This document shows, one piece after another, positions 1 through 4,988 of a stretch of DNA of 5,018 bases (within the stretch, counting starts at the first letter, position 1; the number at the start of each line of letters is the position of its first letter). Position numbers and translations under genes: made by a program. Below the pieces are notes generated by a model. It saw only the letters and a list, made by a program, of their open reading frames with translations, was not told where the DNA came from and did no database searches. This stretch comes from Deferribacteres bacterium (GTDB lineage: Bacteria; Nitrospirota; Thermodesulfovibrionia; UBA6902): positions 1 to 5,018 of the forward strand of contig JAUVPO010000159.1 in the NCBI GenBank assembly GCA_030598625.1, read 5' to 3'.

Positions 1-1220
1 AGCTTGAGTCTTCCGACTACAGAGAGGTCGTATCTTTTAGGATCAAAAAACAATCCTTCAAAAAGCGCCCTTGCATCCGCGATTGAGGGAGGCTCTCCAG
101 GTCTGAGTTTTTTGTAGATCTCCACCAATGCCTCATCCGTGCTGCTCACTTTGTCCAGTAAAAGAGTGGCCCTCAAAGAAGGAAGATAGCGTATGCCGTC
201 AATGAAAAGCAGTTGAAGTGAAGATATTTTTAAAGAGAATATTTTTTCTGCAATGTCTTCCGTAATTTCTTCATTGCTTTCCAGTATAACCTCTCCTGTC
301 TCGGGGTCAATGATATCAGTCAAAGTAACTCTCCCGATAAGCTCTTCTTTTGCAATAAGGATTTCCTTAATGCCCGCGGCATTCATTTTCTTAACGGCCA
401 CTTTTGAAATTCTACCCCCTTCTTTAACTATCACTTCCTTTGTTTTTGGAACGTAGATGTTCTTGAATGCCCTCAACCCCACAAGTATATCCGTAACGCT
501 TCGTGTTGCAACGCCTTTGTTGATCCTGATTTCTTCTATTGGATAATAGATTGTCAGAATCTTCTCTTCCGAATAACCCAGCGCCTTGAGTATAATTGTA
601 GCGTGAAGTTTCTTTCTGCGGTCAATTCTTACATAAAGTGTATCTTTTGTGTCGAATTCAAAATCAAACCATGATCCTCTTGCAGGAATTATTCTGGCAG
701 AAAAAATGACCTTTTCCCCCATCTGTGACTTGCCTTTATCATGGCTGAAAAATATTCCCGGAGAACGATGCAACTGACTGACAACAACTCTTTCAACGCC
801 ATTAATAACAAAAGTTCCTGTATCGGTCATCAAAGGGAGTTCCCCTAAATATACCTCCTGCTCCCTGGATTCCTTTAGTCGCTTTTGTCCTGAGTCTCCT
901 TTTTCCCACAGATTAAGTTTTACCTTTATTTTAAGAGGAGCAGCATAGTTAATACCTTTATCAAGGCATTCCCTCAGCTCGTACTTCGGGGCGCCGGCCG
1001 CGTATTCAACAAACTCGATAGATGCCGTTTCATTGTAATCATGAATTGGGAATACACTTCTAAATGCCGCATGTAATCCCTTGTCTTCTCTCTGTTCAGG
1101 CGGAATATTTCCCTGCAAAAACCGTTGAAAAGAACGCTGTTGAATTTCTATAAGATTTGGAACAGTAAGTATCTGGGGTATTTTCCCATAATTTTTTCTT
1201 ACCCTTAAACCTTCTGCCAT
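1..1220 (-). CDS. rpoB: RNA polymerase beta subunit RpoB, N-terminal part (cut by window edge)
   Basis: RpoB is the second-largest subunit of the core RNA polymerase and forms one side of the active-site cleft. I translated the frame from ATG 1220-1218 to position 1: it is open for 406 codons without a stop or frameshift. The start, MAEGLRVRKNYGKIP, follows an AAGGAG ribosome-binding site at 1225-1230, four bases upstream. Family hallmarks are GTFVINGVERVVVSQLHRSP (about residues 135-154), ARGSWFDFEFDTKDTLYVRI followed by DRRKK (beta2/lobe region), and near the edge KLRPGEPPSIADARALFEGL and DPKRYDLSVVGR. Val146, equivalent to the E. coli residue tied to N-terminal rifampicin resistance, is the ordinary valine. 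The main rifampicin pocket and the catalytic part lie beyond the window. It follows rplL after 108 bases that hold a long stem-loop, and is expected to be co-transcribed with it. Identification is certain. Confidence 0.98.
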   Translation of the reverse strand, partial: MAEGLRVRKNYGKIPQILTVPNLIEIQQRSFQRFLQGNIPPEQREDKGLHAAFRSVFPIHDYNETASIEFVEYAAGAPKYELRECLDKGINYAAPLKIKVKLNLWEKGDSGQKRLKESREQEVYLGELPLMTDTGTFVINGVERVVVSQLHRSPGIFFSHDKGKSQMGEKVIFSARIIPARGSWFDFEFDTKDTLYVRIDRRKKLHATIILKALGYSEEKILTIYYPIEEIRINKGVATRSVTDILVGLRAFKNIYVPKTKEVIVKEGGRISKVAVKKMNAAGIKEILIAKEELIGRVTLTDIIDPETGEVILESNEEITEDIAEKIFSLKISSLQLLFIDGIRYLPSLRATLLLDKVSSTDEALVEIYKKLRPGEPPSIADARALFEGLFFDPKRYDLSVVGRLK

Positions 1221-1236
1221 AATTCTCCTTTTTCAG

Positions 1237-1306
1237 AAGGATTCGAGGATTCAGGTGAAGGTAAAATTGTATGAATTGATTTTACCACTTGACCCCTCGA
1301 ATCCTT
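1237..1306 (-). repeat. 70-nt interrupted stem-loop between rplL and rpoB
   Basis: The outer arms 1237-1248 and 1295-1306 are a perfect 12-bp inverted repeat (AAGGATTCGAGG / CCTCGAATCCTT). The inner part also pairs: 1254-1256 with 1292-1294, 1258-1260 with 1288-1290, and 1261-1267 with 1279-1285. It has a 5-base bulge, one G/G mismatch, a 2-base bulge and an 11-base loop. It ends six bases before the rpoB ribosome-binding site. No U-run follows in the direction of transcription, so it is not a standard intrinsic terminator. In E. coli the rplL-rpoB gap carries an RNase III processing site and a partial attenuator, so a similar role is an inference from position and shape. It could instead be a dispersed palindromic repeat that landed in the gap. 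Confidence 0.75.
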
Positions 1307-1328
1307 TATCCCTTGAATTCTTTTAAAT

Positions 1329-1718
1329 TTATTTTAATTCTACTGTTGCGCCCTGCTCCTCGATCTTTGCCTTGATAGCATCCGCCTCTTCTTTGGATAC
1401 TCCGGTCTTTATCGGTTTCGGAGCGCCGTCTACAAGCTCTTTCGCCTCTTTAAGTCCAAGACTTGTCAGTTCTCTCACTGCCTTGATGACCTGAATCTTC
1501 TTATCGCCGATAGTAGCCAGGATAACATCAAAGCTCGTTTTTTCTTCTTCAGCAGCGCCCCCTTCTGCTGCAGGAGCGCCCAGTGCTACCGCAACCGGAG
1601 CTGCCGCTGTCACACCATACCTGTCCTCAAATTCTTTAATAAACTCAGACATCTCCAGAATAGTCATTTTGTCAATAAAAGTAAAAACCTGGTCTTTTGA
1701 AACATTTGTATCAGCCAT
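1329..1718 (-). CDS. rplL: 50S ribosomal protein L7/L12
   Basis: L7/L12 is the multi-copy flexible stalk protein of the large subunit; it binds L10 and recruits and activates the translational GTPases EF-Tu, EF-G and IF2. The 129-residue product has the classic three-part layout. Residues 1-35 are the dimerising, L10-binding helices (FIDKMTILEMSEFIKEFEDRYGV). Residues 36-58 are the Ala/Gly/Pro/Glu-rich hinge. Residues 59-129 are the globular factor-binding domain, with KIQVIKAVRELTSLGLKEAK and ELVDGAPKPIKTGVSKEEA. Length is slightly above the common 120-128. The ATG at 1718-1716 is preceded by a strong AGGAGG, the best ribosome-binding site in the window, which suits a protein made in several copies per ribosome. 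It lies 83 bases downstream of rplJ; I saw no clear structure in that gap. Confidence 0.98.
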   Translation of the reverse strand: MADTNVSKDQVFTFIDKMTILEMSEFIKEFEDRYGVTAAAPVAVALGAPAAEGGAAEEEKTSFDVILATIGDKKIQVIKAVRELTSLGLKEAKELVDGAPKPIKTGVSKEEADAIKAKIEEQGATVELK

Positions 1719-1801
1719 CTTTTCCTCCTCGTTATATTCAAGTTAAGAATCAAATTTTCTAATTTTCAAACAACCTCGATACTGTTTTTTCCTTATCACT
1801 C

Positions 1802-2323
1802 TCAAGTTAAACTTTTTTTGTTCTTTAACGCTTCTAACGCGTAAGCAAACTGTGCAACCGTTGAATTCAAAAGGCCGGCCAACTTGCTTACCGGTGACTG
1901 CATTGCGCCAATAAGCATCGATAATTGAATTTCCCTTGGCGGCAGCTGAGAAATAGCTTTTATTTGTTCAGGGGTACACATCCCGCCTTCAATAATTCCG
2001 CCTTTTATCTCGAGCTTATCATTGGCCTTGCTAAACTCAAGGACCTTCTTTACAAGGAGCGCGGGGTCATCATAACCCACGGCTATCCCTACGGGTCCGT
2101 TCAAGACATCTTTGGCGGCATCTACCTGAGTGCCTTCCGCCGCTCTCCTGGCAAGAGTGTTTTTTACAACTCTGTACTCAATTGAAGCCGATCTCAGCTT
2201 ATCCCGCAAACCTGTCATCTCTTCAACATTAAGTCCGCGGTAACCTGTAAAGACAATTCCCTTTGCTTTCCCGAATTTGTCTTGAAGTTCCGAGACGATA
2301 CGGATTTTATCTTCTTTATTCAA
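1802..2323 (-). CDS. rplJ: 50S ribosomal protein L10
   Basis: L10 anchors the L7/L12 dimers to the 23S rRNA stalk base next to L11. From the TTG at 2323-2321 the product has 173 residues: an N-terminal rRNA-binding domain with YRGLNVEEMTGLR (28-40), YRVVKNTLARRAAEGT (50-65) and GPVGIAVG (76-83), then a C-terminal helix (about 133-173) for L7/L12 dimers. The same frame can begin at GTG 2332-2330 (176 residues), but that codon directly abuts the GGGG of the ribosome-binding site and is itself inside the anti-Shine-Dalgarno match. The TTG leaves a normal 5-base spacer and gives MNKEDKIRIVSEL, close to common L10 starts. The gene identity is certain; the start is a judgement. In many bacteria L10 with L7/L12 represses its own mRNA at a leader, and the gap upstream holds such a structure. 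Confidence 0.95.
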   Translation of the reverse strand: MNKEDKIRIVSELQDKFGKAKGIVFTGYRGLNVEEMTGLRDKLRSASIEYRVVKNTLARRAAEGTQVDAAKDVLNGPVGIAVGYDDPALLVKKVLEFSKANDKLEIKGGIIEGGMCTPEQIKAISQLPPREIQLSMLIGAMQSPVSKLAGLLNSTVAQFAYALEALKNKKSLT

Positions 2324-2328
2324 CTCTT

Positions 2329-2338
2329 TCACCCCCTT
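2329..2338 (-). promoter_or_regulatory. Ribosome-binding site of rplJ (decides the start)
   Basis: On the minus strand AAGGGGGTGA differs from the extended Shine-Dalgarno AAGGAGGTGA at one base, and that base can still form a G-U pair with 16S rRNA. Five bases (AAGAG) separate it from TTG 2323-2321, whereas GTG 2332-2330 lies inside the match. This favours the TTG as initiator. Confidence 0.6.
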
Positions 2339-2344
2339 CTTTAT

Positions 2345-2533
2345 ATCAGAGACTACAGGGTAGTTGAGCGGTAAGTATATGAGCGGGAAGCTATCTGACT
2401 TTCCTCTCTTACCTCTTTTACCTTTTGCTAAATTTCCGGTCTATGCAGGCCCACCCGGATCTCATCTGATATGAGTATTCCGCTTTGTTTAAGCAATCCC
2501 CCGCCGGCAGGGATTACACCCGCAGTCTCTGAC
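2345..2533 (-). promoter_or_regulatory. Candidate L10 leader (autoregulatory 5' region of rplJ)
   Basis: The 258-base gap between rplA and rplJ holds an extended RNA structure. Its ends pair over long range: 2519-2533 (GTCAGAGACTGCGGG in the RNA) with 2345-2360 (CCCTGTAGTCTCTGAT), including nine unbroken Watson-Crick pairs plus wobble pairs and one bulge. Inside are a hairpin at 2495-2515 (AATCCC/GGGATT outer stem), one with CTCAT/ATGAG flanked by CGGA/TCCG (about 2457-2481), a TCCGG/CCGGA pairing around the segment CCTGCATAGACC, and a GGTAAG/CTTACC stem nearer the gene. The 3' strand of the closing helix ends a few bases before the rplJ ribosome-binding site. L10 leaders bound by L10-L7/L12 are known at this position in many bacteria. 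Position and architecture support the call; I could not score it against the Rfam model, and I did not identify the kink-turn with certainty. Confidence 0.65.
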
Positions 2534-2554
2534 TTATTTTTTATTCAAGCTCCC

Positions 2555-2573
2555 GGTTTTTAAACTAAAAACC
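2555..2573 (-). other. Small hairpin just downstream of rplA
   Basis: A perfect 7-bp stem, GGTTTTT/AAAAACC, with a 5-base loop begins 17 bases after the rplA stop codon. It lacks a U-run on its 3' side and is AT-rich, so it is at most a weak attenuator or processing element. It overlaps a possible promoter: TTGATA at 2582-2587, a 17-base spacer, and TTTAAA at 2559-2564. E. coli has an internal promoter before rplJ, but the match here is only suggestive in AT-rich DNA. Confidence 0.35.
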
Positions 2574-2590
2574 AACAATATTATCAACGC

Positions 2591-3280
2591 CTATACAGAT
2601 GCCAGACTTAAAACATTAACGGGAATTCCAACGCCGATTGTAGATGAAATGGAAATCTTTTTAAGATATTTTCCCTTGCTCGATGATGGCTTTGCTTTTT
2701 CAATAGATTTTATTACAGTCTTAGCATTATCAATAAGTTTTTCATTGTCAAAAGATACTTTGCCAATTGATACATGTACAACGCCGGCCTTTTCAGTCCT
2801 GTAATCGGCCCTGCCGGCAGTTATATCTTTTACAGCCTTTTCAACTTCAAAAGTGACCGTCCCCGACTTGGGGTTCGGCATGAGTCCTCTCGGTCCGAGA
2901 ATTTTTCCGAGCTTGCCTACCATCCCCATAAGGTCCGGGGTCGATACAGCCTTGTCAAAGTCCAGCCACCCACTCCGGATCTTTTCAACAAGGTCCTCAG
3001 CCCCCACAAAATCAGCGCCTGCATTCTCAGCTTCCGTCGCTTTTTCTCCCTTGGCAAAAACGGCTACTCTTATTTTTTTACCAAGTCCATGAGGCAGAAC
3101 CACGCTTCCTCTTACCATTTGGTCCGACTTTCTCGGGTCTACTCCAAGATTAAGGGCCAGATCAACTGTTTCATCAAAATTTGAATGAGCAAGCTGTTTG
3201 ACCATATCAACCGCCTCTTTAATTTCATATTGTCTCGACCTATCTACTTTTTCCTTTGCACTCTTATGTTTTTTACTCAT
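2591..3280 (-). CDS. rplA: 50S ribosomal protein L1
   Basis: L1 binds 23S rRNA and forms the mobile L1 stalk that helps deacylated tRNA leave the E site; in E. coli it also represses the L11-L1 mRNA. From ATG 3280-3278 the product has 229 residues, close to the usual length. Features are the basic start MSKKHKSAKEKVDRSRQY, VDLALNLGVDPRKSDQMVRG (39-58), the signature GKLGKILGPRGLMPNPK (122-138) and the conserved SIGKVSFDNEKLIDN (171-185). An in-frame TTG at 3304 would add eight residues, but it has no ribosome-binding site and lies in the loop of a hairpin, whereas GGGAG at 3286-3290 sits five bases before the chosen ATG. The gene starts 34 bases after the rplK stop and is surely in the same transcript. 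Confidence 0.97.
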   Translation of the reverse strand: MSKKHKSAKEKVDRSRQYEIKEAVDMVKQLAHSNFDETVDLALNLGVDPRKSDQMVRGSVVLPHGLGKKIRVAVFAKGEKATEAENAGADFVGAEDLVEKIRSGWLDFDKAVSTPDLMGMVGKLGKILGPRGLMPNPKSGTVTFEVEKAVKDITAGRADYRTEKAGVVHVSIGKVSFDNEKLIDNAKTVIKSIEKAKPSSSKGKYLKKISISSTIGVGIPVNVLSLASV

Positions 3281-3292
3281 TAGTTCTCCCAC

Positions 3293-3316
3293 AGCAATTG
3301 TCAATCAACAATTGCT
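3293..3316 (-). other. Perfect 9-bp hairpin linking the rplK stop to the rplA ribosome-binding site
   Basis: Arms 3308-3316 (AGCAATTGT in the RNA) and 3293-3301 (ACAATTGCT) pair perfectly around a 6-base loop. The 5' arm includes the last two bases of the rplK TAG stop (3317-3315), and the 3' arm ends two bases before the GGGAG ribosome-binding site of rplA. A ribosome finishing rplK would cover and melt the stem, so a role in translational coupling, or simply as a spacer, is plausible but inferred. No U-run follows, so it is not a terminator. Confidence 0.7.
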
Positions 3317-3746
3317 AATTACCGGTTATTTCTACTCCCATACTTCTGGCCGTCCCCTTGATGGTCTCAACGGCATTCTCAATATCAAACGCATTAAGAT
3401 CCGGTATCTTCGTGGTTGCAATTTCCCTCACTTGATCCATAGTAATCTTGCCAACTTTATCTTTATTGGGGGCGCCTGATCCTTTAATTATACCCGCCGC
3501 CTTCTTAATTAATTCAGATGCAGGAGGGGTTTTCAGAATAAAAGTAAAGGACCTGTCTTTGTATATCGTAAGAAGGGCCGGTATAATCGTATCTCCCATT
3601 GCCTGAGTCTGGGCGTTAAAAGCCTTACAGAAATCCATTATATTAATCCCGTGAGGACCAAGCGCCGGCCCTATCGGCGGCGCCGGGTTTGCTTTTCCCG
3701 CGGATATCTGAAGTTTCACCTGTGCCATCACTTCTTTTTTTGCCAT
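3315..3746 (-). CDS. rplK: 50S ribosomal protein L11
   Basis: L11 sits at the GTPase-associated centre of the large subunit, binds the 1050-1100 region of 23S rRNA and is needed for the RelA-dependent stringent response. The 143-residue product matches the family in length. Residues 1-70 are the N-terminal domain with the proline-rich NPAPPIGPALGPHGINIMDF (20-39), the segment near which thiostrepton binds. TPPAS (73-77) marks the junction. The C-terminal rRNA-binding domain ends with KIPDLNAFDIENAVETIKGT and ARSMGVEI (113-140). The start MAKKEVMAQVKLQ corresponds to the usual MAKK start, and GGAGG at 3752-3756 precedes ATG by five bases. It follows nusG after 88 bases that contain a stem-loop likely to be regulatory. 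Confidence 0.98.
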   Translation of the reverse strand: MAKKEVMAQVKLQISAGKANPAPPIGPALGPHGINIMDFCKAFNAQTQAMGDTIIPALLTIYKDRSFTFILKTPPASELIKKAAGIIKGSGAPNKDKVGKITMDQVREIATTKIPDLNAFDIENAVETIKGTARSMGVEITGN

Positions 3747-3770
3747 CTAATCCTCCGAAAATTGTTATTC

Positions 3771-3830
3771 GTTACAAGTTCTCATTTTTTAAAGCCTTTC
3801 TTCCACTTCGCATAAATTATAACTTGTAAC
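3771..3830 (-). promoter_or_regulatory. Stem-loop in the rplK leader, candidate L1 autoregulatory site
   Basis: A perfect 10-bp inverted repeat (GTTACAAGTT at 3821-3830 in RNA order, AACTTGTAAC at 3771-3780) encloses 40 bases. It begins four bases after the nusG stop and ends about 14 bases before the rplK ribosome-binding site. The enclosed RNA contains GTGGAAGAAAGGCTTTAAA, which loosely resembles the GTGGGAGGCTTTGAA segment of the L1-binding part of 23S rRNA as I recall it for E. coli. In E. coli, L1 represses translation from a site in the rplK leader. The inverted repeat is seen directly; the L1 assignment is an inference. Confidence 0.5.
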
Positions 3831-3834
3831 AATA

Positions 3835-4359
3835 TTACGCTTTTTCTACCTGCAAAAAGTTCACTTCAACAGGGGTCTGTCTGCCGAATATAGTCACCAT
3901 TACCCTCAATTTGTTGTGTACCTCGTCTATGTCATCTACAAACCCGTTGAAATTGGTAAAAGCGCCGTCTATTATTCTTACAATATCACCTTTATCAAAC
4001 TGGGTCTTAACTTGAGTTGCAGGACCGCTTTCAATCTGCTGAACTATAACATCTATTTCTTCCTGTTGTACGGGTGTCGGCTTATCACCGCCGACGAACC
4101 CGGTGACCCTGGGGGTGCTGTTAACAATATGCCATGTTTCATCGTCAAGCTCCATATTTATAAGAATGTATCCGGGGTAAAACTTCCTTGCGGATTCCAC
4201 CTTCTTCCCTGCTTTCAGTTCCATAACTTTTTCTGTGGGAATCAGAATCTGGTCAATCTTATCACTAAGCCCTCTTCTTTGTACATTATCCGCAATCGTT
4301 AACTTTACCTTTTCCTCAAAGCCCGAATACGTATGTACCACATACCATTTCTTTTCCAT
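3835..4359 (-). CDS. nusG: Transcription termination/antitermination factor NusG
   Basis: NusG binds the clamp of RNA polymerase, raises processivity, and links polymerase to Rho or to ribosomal protein S10. The 174-residue product has the normal two domains. The NGN domain (about 1-110) opens with KKWYVVHTYSGFEEKVK and contains ARKFYPGYILINMELDDETW (57-76) and TPRVTGFVGG (82-91). A short linker leads to the KOW domain (about 121-174) with KGDIVRIIDGAFTNFNGFVD (123-142) and FGRQTPVEV (158-166). There is no inserted domain of the kind seen in some lineages. The ribosome-binding site TAGGAG (4365-4370) overlaps the secE TAG stop, leaving eight bases between the genes, so secE and nusG translation are probably coupled. 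Next comes rplK. Confidence 0.98.
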   Translation of the reverse strand: MEKKWYVVHTYSGFEEKVKLTIADNVQRRGLSDKIDQILIPTEKVMELKAGKKVESARKFYPGYILINMELDDETWHIVNSTPRVTGFVGGDKPTPVQQEEIDVIVQQIESGPATQVKTQFDKGDIVRIIDGAFTNFNGFVDDIDEVHNKLRVMVTIFGRQTPVEVNFLQVEKA

Positions 4360-4367
4360 GATTTCTC

Positions 4368-4553
4368 CTACTTTACGATCGTGCTGATCAGCCTTGAAAG
4401 TAACATATCAATAAGCCCTAAAAATGTCGCGACTATTAATACCAAAACCACTACGACCTTTGTAGAACCAATTACTTCATCTCTTGAAGGAAATGCCACT
4501 TTCTTCAACTCAATCTTTACTTCTTTAAAAAAATTTTTTATCTTGCCAAACAC
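4368..4553 (-). CDS. secE: Preprotein translocase subunit SecE
   Basis: SecE clamps the two halves of SecY in the inner-membrane SecYEG channel. The 61-residue product is the short form with one membrane segment: a basic amphipathic N-terminus (MFGKIKNFFKEVKIELKKVA), the conserved cytoplasmic hinge ELKKVAFPSRDEVIGST (15-31), then a hydrophobic helix (about 32-52). In the hinge motif, usually written with V-W-P, Phe21 replaces the common tryptophan. The start is GTG 4553-4551: going upstream in frame, a TGA stop is met four codons after the last sense codons with no other initiator, and AAGGG lies about eight to nine bases before the GTG. It sits 33 bases after the tRNA-Trp gene and directly before nusG, the usual pairing. 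Confidence 0.96.
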   Translation of the reverse strand: MFGKIKNFFKEVKIELKKVAFPSRDEVIGSTKVVVVLVLIVATFLGLIDMLLSRLISTIVK

Positions 4554-4586
4554 CGTTCCATCCCTTCATTAAATACAATTTTAAAA

Positions 4587-4663
4587 TGGCAGGCCAGGAG
4601 GGATTCGAACCCCCAACCCTCGGATTTGGAGTCCGACGCTCTAGCCGTTAGAGCTACTGGCCT
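4587..4663 (-). tRNA. trnW: tRNA-Trp (anticodon CCA)
   Basis: This 77-base gene folds as a full cloverleaf. The acceptor stem AGGCCAG/CTGGCCT is perfect. The D stem is GCTC/GAGC with a 9-base loop. The anticodon stem TCGGA/TCCGA carries the loop CTCCAAA with anticodon CCA at 4627-4629. The variable loop is five bases, and the T arm GGGGG-TTCGAAT-CCCTC has one G-U pair. The discriminator base is G, as expected for bacterial tRNA-Trp, and the 3' CCA is encoded (4587-4589). It lies between rpmG and secE on the same strand, a placement shared by many bacteria, and is probably cut out of the operon transcript. Confidence 0.97.
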
Positions 4664-4669
4664 ACTTAT

Positions 4670-4695
4670 CCTTGAGCACTGGTCACAGATCAAGG
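4670..4695 (-). other. Short inverted repeat before the tRNA
   Basis: CCTTGA at 4690-4695 (RNA order) and TCAAGG at 4670-4675 form a perfect 6-bp stem with a 14-base loop. It ends six bases before the 5' end of tRNA-Trp. It might help present the tRNA precursor for processing, or be chance. The rest of the 91-base rpmG-tRNA gap shows only a 9-bp direct repeat, GTATGTATT, at 4733-4741 and 4747-4755; the second copy touches the rpmG stop. Confidence 0.3.
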
Positions 4696-4754
4696 AACCC
4701 GGAGCATAAAAAGTAAAAGCCCGTGTTCTGATGTATGTATTGCCTGGTATGTAT

Positions 4755-4907
4755 TTAAGCCTTCGTCTCTTTATGCTCAACATGCTTTCGACAATGTCTA
4801 CAGTATTTCTTGAGAGCAAGCTTTCCCGTAGTATTTTTTTTGTTCTTTGTAGTTGAATAATTTTTATTTTTGCAGCTGGTACATTGTAAAAGTATTATAT
4901 CCTGCAT
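4755..4907 (-). CDS. rpmG: 50S ribosomal protein L33
   Basis: L33 is a small large-subunit protein near the E site. This 50-residue gene reads from ATG 4907-4905 to TAA. The product opens MQDIILLQCTSCKNKNYSTT and contains NTTGKLALKKYCRHCRKH. Four cysteines at 9, 12, 36 and 39 form the two CxxC pairs of the zinc-binding form of L33; the zinc-free paralogue lacks them. Length and motifs are typical. A GAGGA motif lies about eight bases upstream of the ATG. It sits between tuf (81 bases upstream) and tRNA-Trp, as in many bacterial tuf-rpmG-secE-nusG clusters. A longer overlapping frame (4538-4819) is a shadow of this gene, the tRNA and the secE start. Confidence 0.96.
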   Translation of the reverse strand: MQDIILLQCTSCKNKNYSTTKNKKNTTGKLALKKYCRHCRKHVEHKETKA

Positions 4908-4988
4908 TCTTCCGTCCTCTGTGTTCCATCACCCGTGTCCGCTGATTGTTTTTCCACGGTCACGTTAAACAGACACGCTTCACGTTTT

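Noticed and set aside
1719..1801. Possible promoter (TTGAAA, 17 bases, TTAACT) in the rplJ-rplL gap
   Set aside because: The -10 match is poor and the region is AT-rich, so such matches are expected by chance. I saw no convincing hairpin either.
2774..3184. 136-residue plus-strand frame opposite rplA
   Set aside because: It is antisense to the highly conserved L1 gene, and the product has no recognisable domain. Similar plus-strand frames at 253-456, 1925-2185, 2853-3092, 3198-3479, 3916-4302 and 4333-4572 are rejected for the same reason.
3281..3304. Upstream TTG start for rplA adding eight residues
   Set aside because: There is no ribosome-binding site before it, it lies in a hairpin loop, and the family alignment begins at the ATG at 3280, which has a properly spaced GGGAG.
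4664..4754. Promoter-like TTTTACTTTTTATGCT or TTGATC...GATAAG string before the tRNA
   Set aside because: Neither gives a sound -35/-10 pair at a sensible distance: the second would start transcription inside the tRNA.
4538..4819. 93-residue minus-strand frame between rpmG and secE
   Set aside because: It runs through the 3' half of rpmG, the tRNA-Trp gene and the secE start in another frame. Its residues match nothing, and the real genes explain the region.
4934..4977. CGTGTC/GACACG inverted repeat in the tuf-rpmG gap
   Set aside because: Only 6 bp with a 32-base loop and a competing CCGTG/CACGG pairing; no U-run. It is not supported as a terminator or attenuator.
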